Source: Thermoanaerobaculia bacterium (GTDB lineage Bacteria; Acidobacteriota; Thermoanaerobaculia; Multivoradales; UBA5704). From it: a stretch of DNA of 19,495 nt. The translations under genes and the position numbers were made by a program. This document shows, piece after piece, positions 1 through 7,449 of the stretch. Each line of letters opens with the position of its first letter. Position 1 is the stretch's first letter. The notes under the pieces were generated by a model. The model had not been told where the DNA came from, ran no database searches, and was given only the letters and a program-made list of their open reading frames with translations. The stretch lies in NCBI GenBank assembly GCA_025937035.1, contig JAICSG010000008.1, positions 1 through 19,495 of the forward strand, given 5' to 3'.

Positions 1-131
1 CGGTGGTAGCGCTTGGGCGTGCTCATTGCAGCGAAATTTTCTCGGAAGCGCGCGGACGCGATACGATACCCCGGGGCGCCTCCCAGGCGCGCCGATCCCG
101 ATCAGAATTCAAACGGAGGGAAACCACCTCT

Positions 132-1214
132 ATGGCCATCATGGAACGCACGAGCAGCGGCATCGACAAGATCGTCGAGATCCTCGGCAAGGACGCCGAC
201 AACCTCCTCTCCTTCACTTGCAGGGGGATCCCGAAGGAGCAGATCACCCTCCCCGGCCCCGACCACGTGGAGCGGGTCTGGTCCCTCTCCGACCGCAAGC
301 CGCCGGTGCTGGTCAACCTCCAGCGCCTCTACGGCACGGGGCGGCTGGCCAACACCGGCTACCTCTCCATCCTGCCGGTCGACCAGGGGGTGGAGCACTC
401 GGCCGCGGCCTCGTTCGCCCCCAATCCGGCCTACTTCGATCCCGAGAACATCGTCCGCCTGGCCATCGAGGCCGGGTGCAACGCGGTGGCCTCGACGGTG
501 GGGGTGCTCGGCATCCTCTCCCGCAAGTACGCGCACAAGATCCCGTTCATCGCCAAGATCAACCACAACGAGCTGCTGACCTATCCCAACAAGTTCCAGC
601 AGATCCTCTTCGGCAGCGTCGAGGAGGCCTGGAACATGGGCGCGGCGGCGGTCGGGGCCACGGTCTACTTCGGCAGCGACGACGCCGACCGCGAGATCGT
701 GGAGATCGCCGAGGCCTTCCAGCAGGCCCACGAGCTGGGGCTGGCGACGGTGCTCTGGGCCTACACCCGCAACAACGCCTTCAAGAAGGACGGGGTGGAC
801 TATCACACCGCCGCCGACCTCACCGGCCAGGCGAACCACCTCGCGGTCACCATGCAGGCGGACATCGTCAAGCAGAAGCAGGCGACGGTGAACGGCGGCT
901 ATACCGCCCTCAACTTCGGCAAGACCAGCCCCAAGGTCTACGGCGAGCTGGTGACCGACCATCCGATCGACTGGAACCGCTGGCAGGTGGTGAACTGCTA
1001 CAGCGGCAAGGTGAGCCTGATCAACTCCGGCGGCGAGTCCAAGGGGGCGGACGACTTCGCCCAGGCCGTGCGCACGGCGGTGATCAACAAGCGGGCCGGC
1101 GGCTCGGGGCTGATCTCCGGCCGCAAGGCCTTCCAGCGGCCGATGAAAGAGGGGGTCGAGCTGTTCCACGGGATTCAGGACGTGTTTTTGTGCCCCGAGG
1201 TGACGGTGGCGTAA
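132..1214 (+). CDS. fbaB: Class I fructose-bisphosphate aldolase (FbaB/DhnA type)
   Basis: Cytosolic enzyme that reversibly cleaves fructose-1,6-bisphosphate to dihydroxyacetone phosphate and glyceraldehyde-3-phosphate, through a Schiff base and without metal. The 360-residue chain matches the usual ~350 residues of the E. coli FbaB branch. The phosphate-pocket segment [10 protein letters not shown] lies at residues 81-90, [11 protein letters not shown] at 139-149, and ADIVKQK at 243-249, where K247 is the likely Schiff-base lysine. The TIM barrel ends with GGESKG and [15 protein letters not shown]. The reading frame is open upstream, but ATG 132 is preferred because GGAGGG (115-120) sits 11 nt before it and the conserved protein begins soon after. 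The leader holds a small hairpin (GCGCCT/AGGCGC, 76-90); positions 1-131 otherwise show no gene. It is transcribed alone and faces the patatin gene across a palindromic repeat. The family call is firm; the gluconeogenic or glycolytic direction cannot be read from sequence. Confidence 0.95.
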   Translation: MAIMERTSSGIDKIVEILGKDADNLLSFTCRGIPKEQITLPGPDHVERVWSLSDRKPPVLVNLQRLYGTGRLANTGYLSILPVDQGVEHSAAASFAPNPAYFDPENIVRLAIEAGCNAVASTVGVLGILSRKYAHKIPFIAKINHNELLTYPNKFQQILFGSVEEAWNMGAAAVGATVYFGSDDADREIVEIAEAFQQAHELGLATVLWAYTRNNAFKKDGVDYHTAADLTGQANHLAVTMQADIVKQKQATVNGGYTALNFGKTSPKVYGELVTDHPIDWNRWQVVNCYSGKVSLINSGGESKGADDFAQAVRTAVINKRAGGSGLISGRKAFQRPMKEGVELFHGIQDVFLCPEVTVA

Positions 1215-1331
1215 AGGCGGGAAGACACGGACGAACACGGACTGACAGGGACAACCACGGACAGACACGGTCAGACGAGGGCTTAGACGCCTTCCCGTCC
1301 TTGTCGGTCTGTGTCAGTCCGTGTTCGTCCT
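1215..1331. repeat. Convergent intergenic palindromic array of 10-bp CACGGAC units (copy A)
   Basis: The element starts immediately after the aldolase stop and ends against the patatin stop. The left half reads as tandem 10-mers of the form nnCACGGACn (ACACGGACGA, ACACGGACTG, ACAGGGACAA, CCACGGACAG, ACACGGTCAG). The right half is the complementary series (GTGTCAGTCC, GTGTTCGTCC). A perfect 19-bp inverted repeat pairs 1229-1247 with 1312-1330, with weaker pairing inside. A transcript from either side would fold into a long stem, so it could act as a bidirectional terminator or 3'-end stabiliser; that role is inferred. A second copy with the same motif and period lies at 12217-12340. Confidence 0.85.
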
Positions 1332-2525
1332 TCACCCCTCCACCAGCCTCCGGATCTCCTCCAGCCGCCTCTCGGCGTCCTCCTCGCCGAGCTCGACCAG
1401 CCTCTGCAGGTAGTCCGGCTGGAACATCAGCATGCTGAGGAAGTCCGAGGTCTGGGTGTCGCGTGTGCCCAGGCTGCGGACGAGATAGCGGAAGCCGGAG
1501 GGGAGGTGGGGCTCGAAGGAGGCGGCGAGCTCGCCGAGGTCCCGCGAGGGGCGCAGGACCCGGATCGCCACTTGGCGCAGACCGCCGCGCTCCTCGGGCG
1601 AGAGCTTGGCGAGGAGCTCGTTGATGCTCTTCAGACGCCGCACATCCTCGTCCAGCACGTCGAGGAAGATCGAATCCATCAGGTGGCCGAGGATCTGCGC
1701 CGGTGGCGGATAGCCGGTGCTCTTGAGGCGGTCCGCCTCCTCGAAGCTGGGATGGTAGTGAGGGGAGACGGCGAGGATGCGCGTCGCCCCCAGGCGGATC
1801 GCCGGCACCAGCGGGGTCGAGAGGCGCACGCCGCCGTCGCCGTACCAGGCGTCCCCCAGGCGGACCGCCGGGAAGAAGAGGGGGAGGGCGGCGGAGGCCA
1901 TCACGTGATCGACCGCGATGCGGGCGTGGAAGCTGCGGTGGCGCGGCTGGCTCCAGGGCACCGTGCCGCGCCCCTGCACCCAGGTCACCGTCTGGCCGGT
2001 GGAGTAGTTGAGGGCGGTCAGCGCCAGGGCCTTGAGGCGTTTCCGCTCGAGGTTGCGCTCGATGCCGATGATCTCGCCGTCCACGGTCGTGGAGGAGCCC
2101 GCGATCGTGTCGTAGAGCGGGGCGCTGTCCACGAGGCCGCGCACGGCCGGTGCCACGGGGGAGCCGCCCGAGGCGAGGCGGGTGGCCCAGCGGGTGAAGT
2201 GGCGCGCCAGCGAGGGGGTGTCCACCCGGAAGATGTTCTCCACCTGGAGGCCGCACCAGATCCCGCAGAGATCGGCCATGGCCTCGCCGAGCGGGCCGGG
2301 GTGGGCGGCGATGAAGCTGGCGTTGATCGCCCCGGCCGAGACGCCGGTGACGATGTCGAAGCGCAGGTCCGGGAGGCTCCGCGAGAGCTGGCGGATCACC
2401 CCGGCCTGATAGGCCCCCCGGGCGCCGCCGCCGGAGAGGACCAGGGCGAGGTCGCCGCCGGCCGGGCCGTCGCTGGCGGGGGGAGAGGGGCTCATGGCAT
2501 GATCGCTGCCGCGCGGGTCGGACAC
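1332..2525 (-). CDS. Patatin-like phospholipase
   Basis: Predicted lipid acyl hydrolase with a Ser-Asp dyad. Residues 32-37 (GGGARG) form the oxyanion loop, GVSAG at 61-65 carries the nucleophile S63, and D230 in the DGG motif (230-232) completes the dyad. The patatin core therefore covers about residues 26-245 of 397. The C-terminal ~150 residues are helical and charged, with no domain I recognise. There is no signal peptide, so a cytoplasmic or inner-membrane-surface location is likely. Two starts are possible: GTG 2525 and ATG 2495 (residue 11). Neither has a good ribosome site. GTG 2525 lies 6 nt after a weak -10-like TAGAGT (2532-2537) with TTTTCA 17 bp further upstream, which would make a leaderless message. 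The gene diverges from the cytochrome gene after only 28 bp and converges on the aldolase. Substrate unknown. Confidence 0.9.
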   Translation of the reverse strand: MSDPRGSDHAMSPSPPASDGPAGGDLALVLSGGGARGAYQAGVIRQLSRSLPDLRFDIVTGVSAGAINASFIAAHPGPLGEAMADLCGIWCGLQVENIFRVDTPSLARHFTRWATRLASGGSPVAPAVRGLVDSAPLYDTIAGSSTTVDGEIIGIERNLERKRLKALALTALNYSTGQTVTWVQGRGTVPWSQPRHRSFHARIAVDHVMASAALPLFFPAVRLGDAWYGDGGVRLSTPLVPAIRLGATRILAVSPHYHPSFEEADRLKSTGYPPPAQILGHLMDSIFLDVLDEDVRRLKSINELLAKLSPEERGGLRQVAIRVLRPSRDLGELAASFEPHLPSGFRYLVRSLGTRDTQTSDFLSMLMFQPDYLQRLVELGEEDAERRLEEIRRLVEG

Positions 2526-2553
2526 CGCTTCACTCTATGGGAGACAAGGCGAA

Positions 2554-3180
2554 ATGAAAACCGTTCTGACGGTGCTGGTGGTGCTCGCGATCGTCGCTCT
2601 CGGGGGCATCGCCTTCATGTACTCGGGGGCCTACGACGTCTCGGCCAGCGTGCCGGACAAGGGGCTGATCCACTGGGTCCTGGTGACCACACAGCGGCAT
2701 TCGGTGCATCGCGGGGTGGAATCGCTCAAGGGCAAGGTCCAGGTGCCCAACCTGGAGGACCCGAAGCGGATCCAGACCGGGCTCGTGCACTACCACGAGA
2801 TGTGCACCACCTGCCACGGCGCGCCGGGGGTCAACATCTCGGAGATCGGCCAGGGCCTGAACCCCGATCCCCCCGAGCTCTCCGACGTCGGGCGGGACGA
2901 GCCGGAGGAGACCTTCTGGGTGGTCAAGAACGGCATCAAGATGACCGGCATGCCCTCGTTCGGGGTCACCCACACCGACGACGAGATCTGGGACATCGTC
3001 GCCTTCGTCCGCAAGATGGGGAAGCTCACGCCGCAGCAGTACCAGGCGATGGTGCACCAAGCGGGGCTCGGCGCGCCGGGCCAGGAAAACGAGGGGCAGG
3101 AGCACGGGGAAGGGCAGCCGGCGCGGCCGCCCCAGCCCGAGCAGCACCCCTTGGCACCGGGAGCGCCCCCTTCCCACTGA
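2554..3180 (+). CDS. Membrane-anchored monohaem cytochrome c
   Basis: Predicted periplasmic class I c-type cytochrome held by an uncleaved N-terminal helix (residues 4-22). The single haem site is C84-T-T-C87-H88, and M133 in TGMPSFG is the probable sixth ligand. The domain covers roughly residues 73-156 and has the cbb3-type cytochrome c look (EIWDIVAFVRKM as last helix). A disordered tail of about 45 residues follows, rich in Gln, Gly, Pro and Glu. The 208-residue length is normal for a small anchored electron carrier. ATG 2554 follows a purine-rich stretch (GGAGACAAGGCGAA). No partner oxidase or reductase gene is adjacent, so its redox partners are unknown. The gene ends 54 bp before the convergent secreted-protein gene, with a hairpin between them. 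Confidence 0.9.
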   Translation: MKTVLTVLVVLAIVALGGIAFMYSGAYDVSASVPDKGLIHWVLVTTQRHSVHRGVESLKGKVQVPNLEDPKRIQTGLVHYHEMCTTCHGAPGVNISEIGQGLNPDPPELSDVGRDEPEETFWVVKNGIKMTGMPSFGVTHTDDEIWDIVAFVRKMGKLTPQQYQAMVHQAGLGAPGQENEGQEHGEGQPARPPQPEQHPLAPGAPPSH

Positions 3181-3199
3181 CGCGATGAGGATCGGATTT

Positions 3200-3227
3200 C
3201 CCCCTCTCCGGCCGCTGGGAGAGGGGG
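3200..3227. terminator. Bidirectional hairpin between convergent genes
   Basis: CCCCCTCTCC (3200-3209) pairs perfectly with GGAGAGGGGG (3218-3227) over an 8-nt loop. It lies between the stop of the cytochrome gene and the stop of the convergent secreted-protein gene. Neither strand has a clean U-tract, so this is a plausible but not classic intrinsic terminator. Confidence 0.6.
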
Positions 3228-3234
3228 GGAGGTC

Positions 3235-4098
3235 TTACTTCGCCGCCTGCTGATCCGGCGTCTGGGTGCCGGTGATCTTCAGCGAATTGAGCATGCTCTG
3301 GAAGGCCGCCTCGTTGGCCGCGAACTTGTCGTCGGCGGTGGTCATCAGGAGGATCACCACGTCCTTGTCGCGCGGCACGGCCACCCAGTGCTGGTCGGTG
3401 ATGACGGTTCCCTTGCCGTCGATGCCGGCGCCGGTCCCCTTCCCACTCACCACCAGCGAGAAGCCGGTCATGCCGCCGACGTTGATGATCTCCTTCTTCC
3501 GGACCTCGGCGCCCAGGCTCTTCTGCAGCCCTTCCGCGCTCTGCTCCAGCAGGGTCCGCGGGTTGTACGGCTTGCCCGAATTCTGGACGAAGACGGCGAT
3601 CGACGAGGCGTTGTCCGGCGACCAGACGCAGCAGATGGTGCCCGGCACGGCGAACTTCGTGGGATCACCCTGGGCCCACCCCTGCGGCGGCGCGAACGAG
3701 AGGCCGATCTGCTCCGGGGCGACGCCCCCCTTCGGCGCGGTGGCCTGGCCGGGAGCCGTGGCCTGACCCTGGGCCTGTCCCTGATCCTGGGGGGCCATCC
3801 CCGGCTGGGCGCTCTGCCCCTGGGGCGCCGCCATTCCCGGCTGGCCCTGGCCCTGAGCGGTCCCCTGCCCCTGACCCTGCGCGGCCATCCCCTGGTCCTG
3901 GGTGGCCGGCTGCTGTCCCTGGGGAGCCTGCGGGTCCTGATCGGCGGGGGTGTCGCTCTTGATGATCACCTCCCCCTTGGAGGCGGGCTTCTTCGGCTGG
4001 GGTCGGGGATGAACCGGCGCCTGCGCCCACCCCGGGAGGAGCGGCGCCGTCATCAAGGCGGTTGCGACAACGAGGACTCGTGTATTGCGCGGGCTCAT
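3235..4098 (-). CDS. Secreted Gln/Gly/Pro-rich protein with C-terminal PsbP/Mog1-like domain
   Basis: I do not recognise a named family. The 287-residue product opens with a signal peptide (RVLVVATALMTAPLLPGWAQA, described as residues 7-27) with a type I site after AQA at residue 27, so it is exported. Residues about 50-122 are a low-complexity linker of Q-G-Q, P-G-M-A and A-P-Q-G-Q repeats. Residues about 127-280 form a compact domain (LSFAPPQGW, GMTGFSLVVSG, WVAVPRDKDVVILLMTT, FQSMLNSLKI). This pattern of a hydrophobic strand, then a final FxxMLNSLK helix, is typical of PsbP/Mog1/DcrB-fold lipid- or envelope-associated proteins. ATG 4098 has an excellent ribosome site, AAAGGAG (4109-4115). 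It is monocistronic as far as can be seen. Function unknown; an envelope or stress role is only a guess from the fold. Confidence 0.75.
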   Translation of the reverse strand: MSPRNTRVLVVATALMTAPLLPGWAQAPVHPRPQPKKPASKGEVIIKSDTPADQDPQAPQGQQPATQDQGMAAQGQGQGTAQGQGQPGMAAPQGQSAQPGMAPQDQGQAQGQATAPGQATAPKGGVAPEQIGLSFAPPQGWAQGDPTKFAVPGTICCVWSPDNASSIAVFVQNSGKPYNPRTLLEQSAEGLQKSLGAEVRKKEIINVGGMTGFSLVVSGKGTGAGIDGKGTVITDQHWVAVPRDKDVVILLMTTADDKFAANEAAFQSMLNSLKITGTQTPDQQAAK

Positions 4099-4386
4099 GG
4101 TCTCGGCTCTCCTTTGTGACGGTCGACGCTCAAGCGTTCGATCCGTGCCAGAGTTGATAAATTTTCAAGGGATCTCCGCCTGGAGCCCGAGGGTCCAAGC
4201 CAGGATCGCCTTCTCAACGATGCACCTCTCGTGCCTGGACGAATCTCCCGGGAACGTCGAGCAGGGCGGGATGGACATGGAGCCGGAACCGGGAGCGCAC
4301 ATCTTAATCCGGAGCGCTCCGTCCGCAAAGAGCCTCGATCACTTTCCCAAACGAGAAAGGACACGCCGTCCTCCCCGGAGGCCGCC
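4099..4386. other. Gene-free intergenic stretch
   Basis: These 288 bases lie between the start of the secreted-protein gene and the stop of the beta-lactamase-like remnant, both on the minus strand. No open frame here has a convincing ribosome site or protein-like composition. Visible structure: a 12-bp perfect palindrome CGGAGCGCTCCG (4310-4321) and an AT-rich patch near 4155-4169 that could host the minus-strand promoter (TTGAAA at 4164-4169 in that direction, without a good -10). Nothing else was recognised. Confidence 0.5.
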
Positions 4387-4974
4387 CTATCCGAGGAAGG
4401 TCTTGACGAAAGCTTGTGAGAACGGGGCCTTCTCGACAGGGCCGCTGGCCAGGAGGATCAGCGTCACCCCCTTCTCCGGAGCCTTGAGGTAGAGCAGGGA
4501 GCCGTCCTTCTCGCAGATGGACGACCACTGGAGCCGGGCGTCTCCGGAGCCCTCGGCGTGCCAGGCGAGGTAAGGGCGGCTCTCGGCGATGCCGCCCCGG
4601 CCGGTCATGACGTCGAGGTGCGCGAGATCGCGGACGGTCCAGGTCTGGCCGGCGCGCCGGCTCATCGCGGGGATGGAGTACGCGGTATCGGGCGTGGCCG
4701 TGCCGAGCCCCTTGAGATAGACCACCTCCTGCCCTTTGACCACCGCCACCGACAGGGCCGGAACCTGGTGCTCCCGGCGCAGCGACTCGAGCCGGGTCTC
4801 GAGAGCCTGCAGCTTCCCCTGGAGCTCGGGATCGACGTGGATTTTCATGGGGCCCGCCTTCATGGAATCGGATTGTGGCGCGGAACGGCGCGCCTGGAAA
4901 GCGTAAGCCGCGAGGACCGCGACCAGAGCCAGGGTTACGAGGACGAGGAGGATCATCATGCGAGGTTTTCTCAT
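4387..4974 (-). CDS. Membrane-anchored remnant of a serine beta-lactamase-family protein, catalytically dead
   Basis: The 195-residue product has an N-terminal membrane helix (about 7-26). Residues 58-91 (ending QVPALSVAVVKGQEVVYLKG) match the opening of the class C beta-lactamase/D-aminopeptidase family. The next conserved block, normally F-R-I-x-S-x-x-K, reads YSIPAMSR, so the nucleophile is Ala (A103) and the lysine is Arg (R106). TVRDLAHLDVMTGRGG (113-128) mimics the TVRxLLxHTSG block. The chain then jumps to a C-terminal-like stretch (KAPEKGVTLILLASG, 164-178). Full-length relatives run about 350-450 residues, so the central domain with the YxN motif is missing. I infer an internally deleted pseudoenzyme, either decaying or kept as a sensor. 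ATG 4974 has only a weak AGGG ahead of it. It diverges from the ADOP permease 69 bp away. The open frame upstream on this strand is antisense to the permease and is not part of the gene. Confidence 0.6.
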   Translation of the reverse strand: MRKPRMMILLVLVTLALVAVLAAYAFQARRSAPQSDSMKAGPMKIHVDPELQGKLQALETRLESLRREHQVPALSVAVVKGQEVVYLKGLGTATPDTAYSIPAMSRRAGQTWTVRDLAHLDVMTGRGGIAESRPYLAWHAEGSGDARLQWSSICEKDGSLLYLKAPEKGVTLILLASGPVEKAPFSQAFVKTFLG

Positions 4975-4978
4975 GACC

Positions 4979-5005
4979 CTATAGACACCGGACCCTACTC
5001 TATAG
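4979..5005. promoter_or_regulatory. Twin CTATAG palindromes, candidate shared operator
   Basis: The 69-bp divergent space between the beta-lactamase-like remnant (start 4974) and the permease (start 5044) holds two copies of CTATAG, at 4979-4984 and 5000-5005. Each is self-complementary, and their centres are 21 bp apart, or two helical turns. Extended direct similarity (GACCCTATAG and GACCCTACTCTATAG) supports a repeated site. No good -35/-10 pair could be assigned on either strand. An operator role is inferred. Confidence 0.35.
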
Positions 5006-5043
5006 AAACTGAAGCGGCGAGTCATTCCTGGAAAGGGCTGCCG

Positions 5044-7434
5044 ATGACGATCCCCGCCGCGCTTCGCCACGGCCTCCGCAGGCTCTGGAGATACCCCGTC
5101 CATTCGGCCCTGGCCGTCCTGACGCTGGGGCTGGGGATCGGCCTGACCACGGCGATGTACGCGATCGTGGAGGGCACCTTCCTGCGGGGGCTGCCTTTCG
5201 CGGACGCGGACCGTCTCTTCCTCTGCCAGCGCGTGGGCTCCGACGGGCGGACCCCCGTGCCGTTCCGGGTCCGCGATTTTCTGGCCCTGCGGGAGGGGCA
5301 GACCTCGTTCGACGTCCTCACGGCGTGGGTGGGCTACCGGCTGAACCTGAGCGGCCTTGGCGCGGCGGCCGAGCCGCTCAACGCCGGATACGCGACGGCC
5401 GATCTCTTCCGCCTCACCGGGGTCCAGCCGGCCCTGGGCCGGGCGATCCGGCCGGAGGACGAGCGTCCCGGCTCGCCGCGGGTCGTCCTCCTGAGCGACG
5501 ACCTCTGGCACCAGCGCTTCGGCGGCGATCCGGGGGTGATCGGCAAGAGCGTCCGCGTCTCCGGCGCCCCCGCGACCCTCATCGGCGTCATGCCGCCCCG
5601 CTTCCGGTTCCCCCTCAACCAGTATTTCTGGATCCCCCTGCGGCTGGACGAGGCCGAGCGGGACCAGGACTCGCTGCAGGTGATCGGCCGCCTGAGGCCC
5701 GGAGTCGCGCCGGAGCGGGCCGCGGCGGAGATGCGGACGATCGGAGACCGCCTTGCCGCCCACGACCGGCGGGCGGAGGGCTCCCGGGTCCTCCTCTCCC
5801 CATTCCTGGAGGGGTACGTCGACCAGGAGCTGCGCTCGCGCCACTGGCTGATGCTGGGAGCGGTCTTCGGCGTCCTGTTGATCGCCTGCGTCAACGTCGC
5901 CCACCTGCTGCTGGTCCGCGCGGTCGAGCGCACCCCGGAGATCGCCGTTCGCGCCGCCCTGGGAGCCGGACGGCGGAGCGTCGCCTGGGAGCTCCTGGTG
6001 GATTCGCTGGTGCTCGCCGCCGTGGGCGGGATCGCGGGGTTGGGGGTCGCCCGCGGAGCCCTCGCCCTCTACCGCCACCTCCTGGGCGACGAGATCCCCT
6101 CGTTCTGGGTGGACGTGCGGCTGGACGCCCGGGTCTTCCTCTTCGCCTTCGGGCTCTCCCTGCTGGCGGGAGTGCTCGCGGGGCTCTTCCCGGCCTTCCT
6201 GGCCGCCCGCAGCGATCCCGGGGAGATCCTGAAGGACAGCTCCCGCGGCGCCACCGGCCTGCGGCTGGGGCGGCTCGGCCGCGCCCTGGCCGTGGCCGAG
6301 ATCGCGCTCTCCTGCGGCCTGCTGATCCCCACCGGGCTGACCGTCCAGAGCATGGTGAAGCTCGCGCGCCTCGATCTGGGCTTCCCGGCGGACGAGGTGC
6401 TCACCGCGAGCATCTCGATCTACGGCACGGGGCACGACGACGAGGCCTCCCTGCGCCGCTACTACGGAGAGCTCGCGAGGCGTCTCGCCGCTCTTCCGGG
6501 CGCTCGCGCGGTGGCCTTCGCGAATTCCCTCCCGGTCGGCGGCCGGAGCTACCGGGGCGATTTCGCGGCGGCGGGAAGCCGCCTGCCGCCGGTCGCCGCG
6601 CGGCGCGCGTTCGTTTCTCCGCAGTATTTTGGAATCTTCGGCCTGCGTCCCCGGGAAGGGCGGATCTTCGCGGCGGGGGACGGGCCGGGCTCGCCGCCGG
6701 TCGCGGTGGTCAGCCGGAGCTTCGCGGAGCATGCCTTCCCGGGCGAGAGCGCCGTCGGACGCCAGATCCGCGAGCCGGCCAAAGCCAAGGCTCCCTGGGT
6801 GACCGTCGTCGGCGTCGTCCCGGACCTCTCGGTGGGAGGCCTCGGCGGCGAATCGCCGGAGGAGGTCTACCTCTCCTGGGACCGGATTCCACTCTCGGGC
6901 GGATGCCTGGTGGTGCGGACGGCGGTCTCTCCCACGGCCCTGGCGGCCGCCATCCGGCGGGAAGCGGTCGCGGTCGATCCCGAGGTGCCGGTGTGGGCCT
7001 TCGAGACGATGCGGGAGCGCATCGGGGACGCGGGCGAGCCCTTCACCCGCGCGGGCACCCTCTTCGGGCTGTTCGGAGCGGTCGGCCTCTTCCTCGCCGC
7101 TCTCGGGCTCTACGGGGTGATGTCGTTCGCGGTGGCGCGGCGGACGCGGGAGATGGGCGTCCGTCTGGCGCTGGGGGCTCAGGGATCGGACGTGCGGCGG
7201 CTCGTGCTGCGGGCGGGGCTGATCCAGATCGCCCTGGGAATCGTTCTGGGGATCGGCCTCGCGGCGGCCCTCTCCCGGCTGCTGGCCGCGTCGCTCTATC
7301 AGGTGAAGCCCTGGGACCCGCTGGCCTTCGTCCTGGCCCCCGCCGTGCTGGCCGCGGCCGGCCTGCTCGCCTGCCTGCCGCCGGCCCGCCGGGCGGCGCG
7401 GGTGGACCCGATGGAGTCCCTGCGGAACGAGTAG
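5044..7434 (+). CDS. ADOP-type orphan ABC permease (duplicated MacB/FtsX unit)
   Basis: The 796-residue inner-membrane protein has two tandem MacB/FtsX-type halves. Unit 1: membrane helix at about 21-43, periplasmic MacB-like core (about 50-250, with FPLNQYFWIPLRL), then an FtsX domain of three helices (about 264-395, containing RTPEIAVRAALGAGRR). Unit 2: helix at about 409-440, periplasmic core to about 660, then FtsX (about 667-796, with RTREMGVRLALGAQ and the terminal ARVDPMESLRNE). Length, duplication and C-terminal signature match the acidobacterial duplicated orphan permease family, whose members lack a linked ATPase; none is visible here. Relatives often sit beside a PadR regulator, but here the neighbour is the divergent beta-lactamase-like remnant. 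ATG 5044 has GGAAAGGG (5030-5037) with 6-nt spacing, and conserved helix 1 begins soon after. The likely role is efflux or envelope mechanotransmission with an ATPase encoded elsewhere; substrate unknown. Confidence 0.93.
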   Translation: MTIPAALRHGLRRLWRYPVHSALAVLTLGLGIGLTTAMYAIVEGTFLRGLPFADADRLFLCQRVGSDGRTPVPFRVRDFLALREGQTSFDVLTAWVGYRLNLSGLGAAAEPLNAGYATADLFRLTGVQPALGRAIRPEDERPGSPRVVLLSDDLWHQRFGGDPGVIGKSVRVSGAPATLIGVMPPRFRFPLNQYFWIPLRLDEAERDQDSLQVIGRLRPGVAPERAAAEMRTIGDRLAAHDRRAEGSRVLLSPFLEGYVDQELRSRHWLMLGAVFGVLLIACVNVAHLLLVRAVERTPEIAVRAALGAGRRSVAWELLVDSLVLAAVGGIAGLGVARGALALYRHLLGDEIPSFWVDVRLDARVFLFAFGLSLLAGVLAGLFPAFLAARSDPGEILKDSSRGATGLRLGRLGRALAVAEIALSCGLLIPTGLTVQSMVKLARLDLGFPADEVLTASISIYGTGHDDEASLRRYYGELARRLAALPGARAVAFANSLPVGGRSYRGDFAAAGSRLPPVAARRAFVSPQYFGIFGLRPREGRIFAAGDGPGSPPVAVVSRSFAEHAFPGESAVGRQIREPAKAKAPWVTVVGVVPDLSVGGLGGESPEEVYLSWDRIPLSGGCLVVRTAVSPTALAAAIRREAVAVDPEVPVWAFETMRERIGDAGEPFTRAGTLFGLFGAVGLFLAALGLYGVMSFAVARRTREMGVRLALGAQGSDVRRLVLRAGLIQIALGIVLGIGLAAALSRLLAASLYQVKPWDPLAFVLAPAVLAAAGLLACLPPARRAARVDPMESLRNE

Positions 7435-7449
7435 GATTGATCTCCTGGT

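Noticed and set aside
1215..1331. Short repeats resembling a CRISPR array
   Set aside because: Units are 10 bp without spacers and are inverted between halves; no cas gene nearby.
1311..3188. 625-codon plus-strand open frame across the patatin gene
   Set aside because: It runs through the palindromic array, is antisense to a clear patatin gene and reads the cytochrome region out of frame; no ribosome site and no domain.
4128..4150. Sigma-54-like CTGGCACG element on the minus strand upstream of the secreted-protein gene
   Set aside because: The -24 half fits, but the -12 half reads GAACG instead of TTGCA at the required spacing.
4310..4321. Perfect 12-bp palindrome CGGAGCGCTCCG
   Set aside because: No loop for a terminator, no adjacent promoter and no second copy; a lone 12-bp palindrome in GC-rich DNA is weak evidence.
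4975..6732. Upstream extension of the beta-lactamase-like remnant (781 codons in total)
   Set aside because: Opposite the conserved ADOP permease; low-complexity charged sequence. The real protein starts at ATG 4974 before the membrane helix.
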